Assembly (NCBI GenBank): GCA_937952925.1
Contig: CALFYA010000062.1
Coordinates: 1 to 7,929, forward strand
Reading direction: 5' to 3'
DNA from: an uncultured Moraxellaceae bacterium
Lineage (GTDB): Bacteria > Pseudomonadota > Gammaproteobacteria > Pseudomonadales > Moraxellaceae
Length of the DNA stretch: 7,929 bases
Below are positions 1 through 7,319 of the stretch, piece after piece. Under the pieces are notes generated by a model that was not told where the DNA came from, did not search any database, and saw nothing but the letters and a program-made list of their open reading frames with translations. Within the stretch, counting starts at the first letter, position 1, and every line of letters starts with the position of its first letter. The translations under genes were made by a program, and so were the position numbers.

Positions 1-1
1 C

Positions 2-619
2 CGTGCCGGCGACAGCATGAAAGTGCCTGCACAGGTGGAGCAAGCCAAAGGCAAATCCAAACGCAAAGCCGAACCAGAGTTGACCGAATACACCGTCAAA
101 CGCGGCGATAGCTGGAACTCACTGGCCAATAAACTCGATACCACCGGCGATGAACTGGCCAAGCTCAATGGCACCAGCGCCAGCCGCATGCTACAACTCG
201 GTGACACCATCAAATTGCCAGCAGGTGCCAACATCGACAGCAGCGCAACCCAAGCCAAAGCCGACAGCAAAGACAAAAAGCGCAGCAAAACCGCCACCAC
301 CAGCTACACCATCAAACGCGGCGATACCCTCAACAGTATTGCGCGTAAGTTTGAGGTCGATATCAATGAATTGGCAGGGATGAACGGCATTCCTGCCAGT
401 ACCATGGTACGGGTTGGCGATAACATCGAGGTGACCGAACTCGCCCCAAAGACCGTTGATTATGTGGTACGCCGTGGCGATACCTTGGCACGCGTCGCCA
501 ATAAACACGGGGTGACTTTGGCGCAATTGGCTGAACTTAATGAAATTCCAACAGACGCCAAGCTACAAGCAGGTGATACCCTCAGCGTACCCAATCCAAA
601 GAACGGAACTGACCGCTAA
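2..619 (+). CDS. C-terminal part of a LysM-repeat cell-wall protein, probably MltD-like lytic murein transglycosylase (5' truncated)
   Basis: The frame is open from the left edge (R-A-G-D-S before the Met at 17), so the Met at 17 is internal and the true start lies outside the window. Counting from that Met, three complete LysM modules are visible at about residues 24-68, 96-139 and 148-192. Each starts with a Y-x-V/I-x-R-G-D-[ST] motif and ends with G-D-x-[IL]; the first visible residues, R-A-G-D-S-M-K-V-P, are the tail of an earlier module. LysM modules bind the N-acetylglucosamine parts of peptidoglycan. The linkers between modules are rich in Lys and Ser/Thr. A C-terminal row of LysM modules is typical of MltD-type lytic transglycosylases, which cleave glycan strands to anhydromuropeptides in the periplasm, but the catalytic domain is not in view and another LysM protein remains possible. 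The stop codon overlaps the yejA start by one base, which suggests translational coupling. Confidence 0.8.
   Translation, partial: RAGDSMKVPAQVEQAKGKSKRKAEPELTEYTVKRGDSWNSLANKLDTTGDELAKLNGTSASRMLQLGDTIKLPAGANIDSSATQAKADSKDKKRSKTATTSYTIKRGDTLNSIARKFEVDINELAGMNGIPASTMVRVGDNIEVTELAPKTVDYVVRRGDTLARVANKHGVTLAQLAELNEIPTDAKLQAGDTLSVPNPKNGTDR
86..592 (+). repeat. Three LysM modules in tandem (86-220, 302-433, 458-592)
   Basis: These are repeated protein modules inside the truncated first gene, about 45 residues each, separated by a linker of about 27 residues and one of about 8 residues. Each has R-G-D near its start, L-A-x-[LM]-N in the middle and G-D near its end. The first has S-W where the others have T-L after R-G-D. 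They are similar in protein but clearly diverged in DNA, so this is old domain duplication and not a recent DNA repeat. Confidence 0.85.
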
Positions 620-2457
620 TGCGATTGCGCTCATCACCATGCCTACTCGGTGTGGTGCTCGCTAGTCTGGTTGTGCAAGGACAAGCCGCACCGATCACCC
701 ACACCGCTGTCGCCTTGAATGACCGTCCGCTGTATGCGGACGCGCCCTATTTTCCCTATGCCAATCCGCAAGCGCCCAAAGGCGGCATGCTCAGCCAAGC
801 GGCGATGGGCAATTTTGATAGCTTCAATAGCCTGATCAACAAAGGCCAAGCGGCAGCAGGCTTAGATTATCTGTACGATAGCCTGACGGTGGCCTCACTT
901 GATGAGCCATTTGCGCGTTATCCTTTGCTGGCCGAGCGCATCACCTTAGATCCCGACGATGGCTCATGGGTGATTTATCACCTCAATCGCAACGCACGCT
1001 TTCACGATGGCAAATCGGTGACGGCGCAAGATGTGGCGTTTACCTTTCGCACTATTCTCAAAGACGGCTCACCAGCACTACGTAGCTATTTGAGTGATAT
1101 TGATCGGGTCGAAGCGCTTGATGCGCGTACCGTGAAGTTTTTGTTCAAACGCAAAGACAATCCCGAAATCGCCCTCACGGTCGGTGAAGTCCCCATCTTG
1201 TCACAAGCCGATTGGCAACATCGCAAGTTTGATGAGGTGTCGCTTAAAGTACCGGTTGGCAGTGGCGCATACAAAATCAAAAGCTTTGAAGCGGGTCGGA
1301 TGATTACCTATCAGCGTGATCCCAACTATTGGGCAAAAGATTTGCCGGTCAATCGGGGCAAATACAACTTTGACCAAATCAAATACACCTATTACCGCAG
1401 TGGCGAAATTGCCTTTGAAGGTTTTAAAGCAGGACAGTATCGCCTACGCCAAGAAAACAAAGCGCGTACATGGTCGGTGCTGTACAATTTTCCAGCGGTC
1501 AAACAAGGGCTGGTGAAAAAAGAGCAAATCCGTCACCAAAATCCGGTGGCGATGCAAGCTTTGGTGATGAATCTGCGCCGCGCCAAATTTCAAGACATCC
1601 GCACCCGCCAAGCGCTTACCTTGGCCTTTGATTTTGAATGGATGAATAAAGCCATTTTTAATAAAGGCTATGAGCGCTTGCACAGCTATTGGCACAACAG
1701 CGAACTGGCCGCCACCGGCACACCGAGCAGCGACGAGATGAAGCTGTTATCGCCACTGTTGCCCAAGCTATCGGCCACCGAACAACAAGCGGTATTGCAG
1801 CCGTGGCAGTCGCCAGCGAGTGATGGCAGTGGCTTTAACCGCGCCAATTTGCTCAAAGCACGGCAATTGCTACTCGCGGCAGGTTATCGTTATCAGGGCG
1901 GTCGTTTGGTGGATGGCAAGGGTCAGCCATTTACGGTGGAAGTGCTGACCTATGAAGAAGCCTTGCAGCGCGTGCTGTTGCCGTGGGTGCGTAATCTCAA
2001 ACGCTTAGGCGTGGAAGCGTCGGTGCGCATGGTGGATATTCCGCAGTACATCGAACGCGGACGCCGCTTTGATTATGATGTGGTGATTGATCAGTTTCCG
2101 CAGTCGTTGTCGCCGGGGATGGAGCAAATGGGCTATTGGAGCAGTATGGCCGCACGCGAAGACGGCAGCCCCAACTCGATTGGCATCCAAAGCCCTGTGG
2201 TCGATGCATTGCTAGAGCAGCTCACCCGTAGCCACGAGCGCCAGCAACTGATCACCATCACCCGTGCACTCGATCGGGTGCTGCGTGCAGGCTATTACGC
2301 TGTGCCCATGTATGGTTTACCGGCCTATCGCTTGGCCTATTGGGATGAGTTTGCACGGCCTGCGCGTGCGCCCAAATATGCGCTGGGTTTGGATTATTGG
2401 TGGAGCAATCCGGCAGGCAGTGCACGGGTGGCAAAATTCTTAAATAAAGCAGATTAG
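619..2457 (+). CDS. yejA: YejA-like periplasmic oligopeptide-binding protein of an ABC importer
   Basis: This 612-residue protein is a family 5 extracellular solute-binding protein (SBP_bac_5), close in length to E. coli YejA (about 604). It captures peptides in the periplasm and delivers them to YejB/YejE. A signal peptide is visible: positive start (M-R-L-R), hydrophobic core, and a likely cleavage after the Q-A-A near residue 24. The family motif D-G-K-x-x-T-A-Q-D-V-A-F begins at residue 130. Characteristic YejA features are the opening A-L-N-D-x-P-x-Y and the Y-A-N-P-x-A-P-K-G-G segment shortly after it. The ATG is inside TAATG, sharing one base with the previous stop. There is only a weak GGA upstream, so translation probably depends on coupling. 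YejABEF imports microcin C in E. coli and various antimicrobial or symbiotic peptides elsewhere; a relative in Agrobacterium imports muropeptides. The exact substrate here is not visible from sequence. Confidence 0.93.
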   Translation: MRLRSSPCLLGVVLASLVVQGQAAPITHTAVALNDRPLYADAPYFPYANPQAPKGGMLSQAAMGNFDSFNSLINKGQAAAGLDYLYDSLTVASLDEPFARYPLLAERITLDPDDGSWVIYHLNRNARFHDGKSVTAQDVAFTFRTILKDGSPALRSYLSDIDRVEALDARTVKFLFKRKDNPEIALTVGEVPILSQADWQHRKFDEVSLKVPVGSGAYKIKSFEAGRMITYQRDPNYWAKDLPVNRGKYNFDQIKYTYYRSGEIAFEGFKAGQYRLRQENKARTWSVLYNFPAVKQGLVKKEQIRHQNPVAMQALVMNLRRAKFQDIRTRQALTLAFDFEWMNKAIFNKGYERLHSYWHNSELAATGTPSSDEMKLLSPLLPKLSATEQQAVLQPWQSPASDGSGFNRANLLKARQLLLAAGYRYQGGRLVDGKGQPFTVEVLTYEEALQRVLLPWVRNLKRLGVEASVRMVDIPQYIERGRRFDYDVVIDQFPQSLSPGMEQMGYWSSMAAREDGSPNSIGIQSPVVDALLEQLTRSHERQQLITITRALDRVLRAGYYAVPMYGLPAYRLAYWDEFARPARAPKYALGLDYWWSNPAGSARVAKFLNKAD

Positions 2458-2459
2458 AC

Positions 2460-2531
2460 CCTGATCCTCACCAAAACGCCAACGTGGTCGTGGTGAGGAC
2501 GGATTTCGTGGACGATTGAACAAGGATCAGG
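2460..2531 (+). promoter_or_regulatory. yejA-yejB intergenic region with two competing stems, one covering the yejB ribosome binding site
   Basis: The 75-base gap holds two perfect 9-base inverted repeats. A local stem pairs 2465-2473 with 2491-2499 (TCCTCACCA/TGGTGAGGA). A long-range stem pairs 2460-2468 with 2523-2531 (CCTGATCCT/AGGATCAGG). They share bases 2465-2468, so they cannot both form fully. The long-range right arm includes most of the AAGGA ribosome binding site of yejB. No T-run follows either stem, so a plain intrinsic terminator is unlikely. A structure here could protect the yejA mRNA 3' end or lower permease translation relative to the binding protein, as is common in importer operons. 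The repeats are read directly; the regulatory role is inferred. Confidence 0.45.
2522..2526 (+). promoter_or_regulatory. Ribosome binding site of yejB (AAGGA)
   Basis: AAGGA sits six bases before the ATG at 2533 and supports that start. It is the clearest Shine-Dalgarno sequence in the transporter operon and overlaps the right arm of the long-range inverted repeat. Confidence 0.7.
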
Positions 2532-2532
2532 T

Positions 2533-3600
2533 ATGGCGGCTTATATTGTGCGGCGTTTGCTGCTGATCATTCCCACCTTATTTCTGATTTTGCTGACCAA
2601 TTTTGTGATTATCCAAGCCGCACCCGGTGGCCCTGTCGAGCAAGCGATTGAGCAAGCCACCAAGGGCGCAAAAGGTGAGGGCGAGCAAGCCCAAAGCATG
2701 AGTGCTGATAGCAACCGTTATCAGGGCAGCCGTGGCTTGACCCCTGAGATGATTGAGCAAATCAAAGCCCAATATGGTTTTGATAAACCGGCACATGAAC
2801 GCTTTTGGTTGATGCTCAAGGGTTATGTCACGCTGGATTTTGGCAAAAGCTTTTTTAAAGACAAACCGGTCACCGAGTTACTCCTCGAAAAAATGCCGGT
2901 CACGGTGTCTTTGGGGTTGTGGAGCACCTTGCTGATTTATCTGATCTCGATTCCACTGGGCATCAAAAAAGCCATCCGCCATCATCAGTTTTTTGATCGT
3001 GCCACCGCGGTGCTGTTGGTGGTGGGCTATGCAATTCCCACCTTTATTTTTGCCATTTTGCTGATTGTATTGTTGGCGGGTGGTAGCTATTGGCAAATCT
3101 TTCCGCTGCAAGGCTTGGTGTCTGAAGGCTTTGAGCAATTGAGCACCCTCGACAAAATCAAAGATTATTTTTGGCATATGGCATTGCCTTTGACGGCCAT
3201 CACTATTGGTGGCTTTGCAGGGCTGACCTATCTGACCAAGTTTTCGTTTATGGAAGAACTGAGTAAGCAGTATGTGTTGACCGCGCGCGCCAAAGGGCTG
3301 ACCGAGCGGCGCGTGTTGTATGGGCATGTGTTTAGGAATGCCATGTTGGTGGTGATTGCAGGCTTGCCAGCCGCCTTGGTGGGGATTTTTGTGGCGGGTA
3401 ATTTCTTGATTGAAATTATTTTCAACCTCGATGGCTTGGGGCTGCTCGGTTTTGAGGCAGTACAACAGCGCGATTATCCGGTGATTTTTGGCACGCTGTT
3501 TATTTTTACCTTGGTGGGATTACTGCTGCAATTGATCAGTGATGTGTTGTATCAGGTGATTGATCCACGGATTGATTTCTCGCAACGGGGGCAAGTATGA
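2533..3600 (+). CDS. yejB: YejB-like inner-membrane permease of peptide ABC importer
   Basis: This 355-residue protein is a binding-protein-dependent transport permease (DppB/OppB type); E. coli YejB is about 364 residues. It starts with the typical M-x-x-Y-I-x-R-R-L-L-L-I-I-P-T-L segment forming membrane helix 1, followed by a periplasmic region that contains P-G-G-P and a low-complexity Glu/Gln/Lys/Ala stretch at about residues 33-65. Further hydrophobic segments lie at about 128-148, 158-185, 215-235, 265-293 and 315-340. The cytoplasmic EAA loop that contacts the ATPase begins near residue 241, with Y-V-x-T-A-R-A-K-G-L and R-N-A. With YejE it forms the channel. The start is supported by AAGGA six bases upstream; the end overlaps the yejE ATG in the sequence ATGA. 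Confidence 0.95.
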   Translation: MAAYIVRRLLLIIPTLFLILLTNFVIIQAAPGGPVEQAIEQATKGAKGEGEQAQSMSADSNRYQGSRGLTPEMIEQIKAQYGFDKPAHERFWLMLKGYVTLDFGKSFFKDKPVTELLLEKMPVTVSLGLWSTLLIYLISIPLGIKKAIRHHQFFDRATAVLLVVGYAIPTFIFAILLIVLLAGGSYWQIFPLQGLVSEGFEQLSTLDKIKDYFWHMALPLTAITIGGFAGLTYLTKFSFMEELSKQYVLTARAKGLTERRVLYGHVFRNAMLVVIAGLPAALVGIFVAGNFLIEIIFNLDGLGLLGFEAVQQRDYPVIFGTLFIFTLVGLLLQLISDVLYQVIDPRIDFSQRGQV

Positions 3601-4607
3601 GTCCGGTGATGCGGGCGCGGCTGCGCCGTTTTCGAGAGCATCGGTTGGGATTTTATTCCTTTTGGGTGTTTTTGCTGATCTTGCTGTTGTCGATGGGGGT
3701 GGAGTTTGTCGCCAACGACAAACCGCTGCTCGTGCGTTATCAGGGCAGTTTTTATAGTCCGGTGCTGGTCAGTTATCCCGAAACCACCTTTGGTGGGGTG
3801 TTTGAAACCGAGGCCGAATACCGCGATCCGGTGGTGGCGCAGCTGATCAACGACAAGGGCTGGATGCTGTGGCCGCCAGTGCGTTTTGCTGATCAAACCG
3901 CCAATCTAGATTTGGCGGTGCCGGTGCCTTCACCGCCTTCGGCACAAAACTGGCTGGGTACCGATGATCAAGGCCGCGATGTGCTGGCGCGGATTTTATA
4001 TGGTCTGCGCGTGTCGATTTTGTTTGGTTTGGGGCTGACCATTGCAGGCTCGATTGTGGGCGTGGTGGTGGGTGCACTGCAAGGCTACTACGGCGGCTGG
4101 GTCGATTTGGTGGGGCAGCGGATTTTGGAAGTGTGGGGTGGCTTGCCCCAACTGTTTATGATCATTATTTTGGTCAGCATGTTTAGCCCCAGTATTTATT
4201 GGCTGTTTGCCATTATGTTGGCGTTTGGCTGGATGGGCTTGGTCGGCTTGGTGCGGGCGGAGTTTTTGCGGGCGCGTAATTTTGATTATGTGCGAGCGGC
4301 GCGTTCGCTTGGCACCTCGGATAGCAAGATTATTTTCCGGCATATTTTGCCCAATGCGTTGTCGTCGAGTTTGTCGCAGTTGCCATTTATTCTCACCGCC
4401 AATATTACCGCCCTGACCGCGCTGGACTTTTTGGGCTATGGCTTGCCACCGGGTTCGCCATCGCTTGGTGAGCTGATGACCCAAGGCAAAAACAATTTGG
4501 ATGCACCGTGGTTGGCGTTATCGGGATTTTTTACCCTGTCGATATTGCTGTCGGTTTTGATTTTTATTGGGGAGGCGGCTCGTGATGCCTTCGATCCACG
4601 CCGCTAA
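3597..4607 (+). CDS. yejE: YejE-like inner-membrane permease of peptide ABC importer
   Basis: This 336-residue protein is the second channel subunit, in the DppC/OppC family; E. coli YejE is about 341 residues. A basic N-terminus (R-A-R-L-R-R-F-R-E-H-R) precedes membrane helix 1 at about residues 20-40. A large periplasmic part follows with the G-T-D-D-Q-G-R-D-V-L-A-R motif usual for this permease group, then a run of five hydrophobic segments. The EAA loop starts near residue 220 and carries R-A-R-N-F-D-Y-V-R-A-A-R-S-L-G and later H-I-L-P-N-A. The ATG is inside ATGA, overlapping the yejB stop by four bases, so translation is probably coupled. Its 3' end overlaps the start of yejF by 23 bases. 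Confidence 0.95.
   Translation: MSPVMRARLRRFREHRLGFYSFWVFLLILLLSMGVEFVANDKPLLVRYQGSFYSPVLVSYPETTFGGVFETEAEYRDPVVAQLINDKGWMLWPPVRFADQTANLDLAVPVPSPPSAQNWLGTDDQGRDVLARILYGLRVSILFGLGLTIAGSIVGVVVGALQGYYGGWVDLVGQRILEVWGGLPQLFMIIILVSMFSPSIYWLFAIMLAFGWMGLVGLVRAEFLRARNFDYVRAARSLGTSDSKIIFRHILPNALSSSLSQLPFILTANITALTALDFLGYGLPPGSPSLGELMTQGKNNLDAPWLALSGFFTLSILLSVLIFIGEAARDAFDPRR
4569..4575 (+). promoter_or_regulatory. Ribosome binding site of yejF (GGGGAGG) deciding its start
   Basis: The purine run GGGGAGG lies inside the end of yejE, nine bases before the ATG at 4585 and six before an in-frame GTG at 4582. An upstream in-frame TTG at 4567 precedes and abuts this site, so it is a poor start candidate. 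Confidence 0.65.
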
Positions 4608-6177
4608 TACGCTGCTGCGCGTGCAGCAATTGGTGATTGCCAGCCGAGAAAAAACCTTGGTCAATGGCGTGTCGTTTGCCTTGGATGCAGGGCAAACCCT
4701 TGCGATTGTAGGGGAAAGTGGCTCTGGTAAATCGCTGTCGTCGCTGGCGGTGATGGGCTTACTGGCACCCACGCTCCAGCAAACTGGCTCGATTATGCTC
4801 GGTGATCAATCGCTCAGTGAGCTACACGGTCAGCCCGATCATCCGCTATGGCGGCAGGTACGCGGCAAACGCATCGCCATGATTTTTCAAGAACCGATGA
4901 CCGCGCTCAATCCCTTGCATACGGTGGAGCAGCAAGTGGGGGAAAGCCTACGGCTGTCGGGGTTGTCCAAAGCCGATACGCGGCAAAAGGTGCTGAGCTT
5001 GCTCACGCAGGTGGGCATTCCAGAGCCGGAGCGTCGCCTCAAGCAGTATCCGCATGAGCTGTCGGGCGGACAACGGCAACGGGTGATGATTGCAATGGCC
5101 TTGGCGCTAGATCCTGAGATCTTGATTGCTGACGAACCCACCACCGCGCTTGACGTGACCTTGCAAGCGCAAATTCTGGATTTGCTCGACTCGCTCAAAC
5201 GCGAGCGGCAGATGGGGCTGATTTTGATCAGTCACGATCTCAATTTGGTGCGCCGCTATAGCGATCAAGTGCTGGTGATGCAGCAAGGTGTGGTGGTGGA
5301 GCAAGGCGCGACCGCGCAACTGTTTGCCAATCCGCAGCACCACTACACCCAGCATTTGCTGGATCATCAGTTTGGTGAGCATGAGCCGCCGCGCCCTGAT
5401 GCGCCGGTGTTGCTGGATTTGCGCCAAGTGCGGGTACGCTTCCCGATCAAAACTGGTTTGCTCAATCGGATTAGCGGTTATGTGGAGGCGGTGGAGCCGC
5501 TGGATTTGCGCATCCATGCTGGCGAGTCGGTGGGGGTGGTGGGCGAAAGTGGCTCAGGCAAAACCTCGCTGGCTTTGGCGGTGGCGCGGCTGATTGCCAG
5601 TGAAGGCACGATTGTGCTGGCGGGGCAGACCTTGAGCGGCTTACCCGAAAAGCAATTGCGTCCACTGCGCAGTGGGTTTCAGATGGTGTTTCAAGACCCG
5701 TTTGGCAGCCTCAACCCACGCTTTACCCTTGAGCAAATTGTGGGTGAAGGCGTGGAAGCACGGTTGCCCAACCGCAGCGCACGGCGGCAAGCGGTGGAGC
5801 AAGCCTTGCAAAAAGTGGAGCTACCCGCCAGCTTTGCCGATCGCTATCCGCATGAACTCTCTGGTGGGCAACGCCAGCGGGTGGCCTTGGCGCGTGCGCT
5901 GATCATGCAGCCGAAGCTGTTGATTTTGGATGAACCGACCTCGGCGCTGGATCGCACCACGCAACGGGCAATGGTGCAACTCTTGCGCAAATTGCAGCGG
6001 GAAGACGGGCTGAGCTATTTGTTTATTAGTCATGATTTGGCGGTGGTGCGGGCGCTGTGCCAACGGGTGTTGGTGTTGCATTTGGGCAAGGTGATGGAGC
6101 TGCAAGACACCACCGCGTTGTTTGCAGCGCCGCAGACGGGGTATACGAAGACGTTGATTGAGGCGGCCTTGCGATAA
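4585..6177 (+). CDS. yejF: YejF-like double ATP-binding protein of peptide ABC importer
   Basis: From the ATG at 4585 the product is 530 residues, matching E. coli YejF (about 529). It is a fused pair of ABC ATPase domains, both apparently intact. The first has Walker A G-E-S-G-S-G-K-S (residues 43-50), Q-loop F-Q-E-P-M-T-A-L-N-P, signature L-S-G-G-Q-R-Q-R, Walker B I-L-I-A-D-E-P and switch H in L-I-S-H-D. The second has Walker A G-E-S-G-S-G-K-T at residue 320, F-Q-D-P-F-G-S-L-N-P, L-S-G-G-Q-R-Q-R, L-L-I-L-D-E-P and F-I-S-H-D. It powers transport through YejB/YejE from the cytoplasmic face. The N-terminus overlaps the end of yejE; GTG at 4582 is a nearly equal alternative start. No convincing terminator follows it. 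Confidence 0.95.
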   Translation: MPSIHAANTLLRVQQLVIASREKTLVNGVSFALDAGQTLAIVGESGSGKSLSSLAVMGLLAPTLQQTGSIMLGDQSLSELHGQPDHPLWRQVRGKRIAMIFQEPMTALNPLHTVEQQVGESLRLSGLSKADTRQKVLSLLTQVGIPEPERRLKQYPHELSGGQRQRVMIAMALALDPEILIADEPTTALDVTLQAQILDLLDSLKRERQMGLILISHDLNLVRRYSDQVLVMQQGVVVEQGATAQLFANPQHHYTQHLLDHQFGEHEPPRPDAPVLLDLRQVRVRFPIKTGLLNRISGYVEAVEPLDLRIHAGESVGVVGESGSGKTSLALAVARLIASEGTIVLAGQTLSGLPEKQLRPLRSGFQMVFQDPFGSLNPRFTLEQIVGEGVEARLPNRSARRQAVEQALQKVELPASFADRYPHELSGGQRQRVALARALIMQPKLLILDEPTSALDRTTQRAMVQLLRKLQREDGLSYLFISHDLAVVRALCQRVLVLHLGKVMELQDTTALFAAPQTGYTKTLIEAALR

Positions 6178-6193
6178 AAAGCACACAAGTCGA

Positions 6194-6222
6194 TTGGATT
6201 GGTGGTTTAAAGCGATTAGAGT
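6194..6222 (+). promoter_or_regulatory. Weak possible sigma-70-like promoter before the first DUF1566 gene
   Basis: TTGGAT (6194-6199) and TAGAGT (6217-6222) are 17 bases apart in the 95-base gap between yejF and the lipoprotein gene. The matches to consensus are only three and four of six, so chance is quite possible. It is listed because no terminator or other promoter is evident in the gap, leaving open whether the DUF1566 genes are read through from the yej operon. Confidence 0.2.
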
Positions 6223-6261
6223 ACAGCAACCAAAATGATGTGACACAGAGAAGTCTGAATT

Positions 6262-6268
6262 GGAGTGG
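6262..6268 (+). promoter_or_regulatory. Ribosome binding site of the first DUF1566 gene (GGAGTGG)
   Basis: GGAG at 6262-6265 lies seven bases before the ATG at 6273. That start gives a perfect lipoprotein signal. An upstream in-frame GTG at 6240 would add eleven polar residues before the signal peptide and has no better ribosome binding site. Confidence 0.65.
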
Positions 6269-6272
6269 ATGT

Positions 6273-7319
6273 ATGTTGAAAAAAATGATAGGACTCGGCG
6301 CAGCGATGGCCTTGGTTGGTTGTGGTGGCGGCGGCGGCGATGGTGGTGCGAACACTGCCAACACACCGCAATGTACTGCCTCGCAATATTTGGAAGCAAA
6401 TGTCTGCAAAAACAAAGCCAGCCAAAGCATTAGTTGGCTAAATTTGCCAGCGATGACCGTGGGTGAAAAAGTCACGCTTGCAGCAAAAGCCAGTAGCGGG
6501 CTTGCGGTGGTGTATAGCAGCAAAACACCAAGCATTTGCAGCGTGTCTGGCAATCAAGTCACCGCCCTCCAAGCAGGTGAGTGCAGCATTGCCGCCAATC
6601 AGGCAGGCGATGCCAAGACATTGGCGGCGGCTGAGTTGATGGCAAAAGCAACGGTTTCCACGCCTATGATCGCCCGTAAACTCCCCCAAACAGGTATTAC
6701 GACGTGTGGCAACGAAACCACCAACGGCCTGTTGTGTACTGCCGATGCTTTGGGCGCGTTGTATGGCCTTGGTCAAGATGGTGAAGTGCAAGCAGGCCAG
6801 AAAATGAGCTATACACTGCTCACGCAAAACGGTGCGGACTGTGTAAAAGACAATGTGACGGGGCTGGTGTGGGAGCAAAAAACCGATGATGGTGGCTTGC
6901 GTGATAAAGACTGGAGTTACACTTGGTATAGCACGGATAGCGCAACCAACGGCGGATCTGAGGGCTATCAAGACATCCGCGACTACGACACTACATACAC
7001 CGAAAGCACCTGTGGCAACAGCCTCAGCAAATGCAACACGCAAGCCTATGTAGCGGCACTGAATGCTGCTAACTACTGTGGCTACAGCGATTGGCGCATG
7101 CCCAGCGAAGAAGAGTTAAGCAGTATTGTGGATTTTGGTCGCGTCAATCCTAGTATCAACCCAATTTTTAGTCATACACGAAGTGACCTCTATTGGTCGG
7201 CGTCTCCCTATGCGGGCCACTATGGCTACGCGTGGAACGTGAGCTTCGGCTACGGCATCACGTCCTACGGCTATAAGAACAATGGCTACTACGTTCGAGC
7301 GGTTCGCGCAGGTCAGTAA
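6273..7319 (+). CDS. Variable lipoprotein with Ig-like and Lcl_C/DUF1566 domains; predicted DGR target protein 1
   Basis: The 348-residue product starts M-L-K-K with a short hydrophobic stretch and lipobox L-V-G-C, so Cys17 should be lipidated. A glycine-rich linker follows (five Gly, Asp, two Gly). Residues about 50-130 resemble a bacterial Ig-like repeat (A-S-S-G-L-A-V-V-Y-S-S-x-T-P, then A-G-x-C-x-I-A-A-N-Q-A-G). From about 140 to the end is an Lcl_C/DUF1566 domain: L-P-Q-T-G, D-N-V-T-G-L-V-W-E-Q, D-W-R-M-P-S-x-x-E-L-x-S-I-V-D, and the closing Y-W-S-A-S-P ... Y-Y-V-R-A-V-R. This domain has a C-type-lectin-like fold and is known in DGR-diversified proteins, including Legionella examples. 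Residues 307-348 form variable repeat 1, with variable positions 313, 316-318, 322, 324, 329, 331-334, 336 and 337. A surface-anchored ligand-binding role is inferred; the ligand is unknown. Cysteines lie only upstream of the variable repeat. Confidence 0.85.
   Translation: MLKKMIGLGAAMALVGCGGGGGDGGANTANTPQCTASQYLEANVCKNKASQSISWLNLPAMTVGEKVTLAAKASSGLAVVYSSKTPSICSVSGNQVTALQAGECSIAANQAGDAKTLAAAELMAKATVSTPMIARKLPQTGITTCGNETTNGLLCTADALGALYGLGQDGEVQAGQKMSYTLLTQNGADCVKDNVTGLVWEQKTDDGGLRDKDWSYTWYSTDSATNGGSEGYQDIRDYDTTYTESTCGNSLSKCNTQAYVAALNAANYCGYSDWRMPSEEELSSIVDFGRVNPSINPIFSHTRSDLYWSASPYAGHYGYAWNVSFGYGITSYGYKNNGYYVRAVRAGQ

Noticed and set aside
17..619. ATG at 17 as the real start of the LysM protein
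   Set aside because: The frame is open to the left edge, and the residues before this Met belong to the end of another LysM module.
2878..3465. Long open frame on the minus strand inside yejB
   Set aside because: It is opposite a clearly recognised permease gene, its product is Gln/His-rich without domains, and it has no ribosome binding site that I can see. Similar minus-strand frames under yejE, yejF and the lipoprotein gene are rejected for the same reason.
4567..4584. TTG at 4567 as start of yejF
   Set aside because: It lies upstream of the purine-rich ribosome binding site and would add six residues not usual for the family; ATG 4585 or GTG 4582 fit the site.
6178..6200. Intrinsic terminator after yejF
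   Set aside because: There is no GC-rich stem followed by a T-run; only AAAAA follows the stop codon.
6240..6272. GTG at 6240 as start of the lipoprotein
   Set aside because: It would place eleven polar residues ahead of a perfect signal peptide and lipobox; ATG 6273 has a good GGAG at proper distance.
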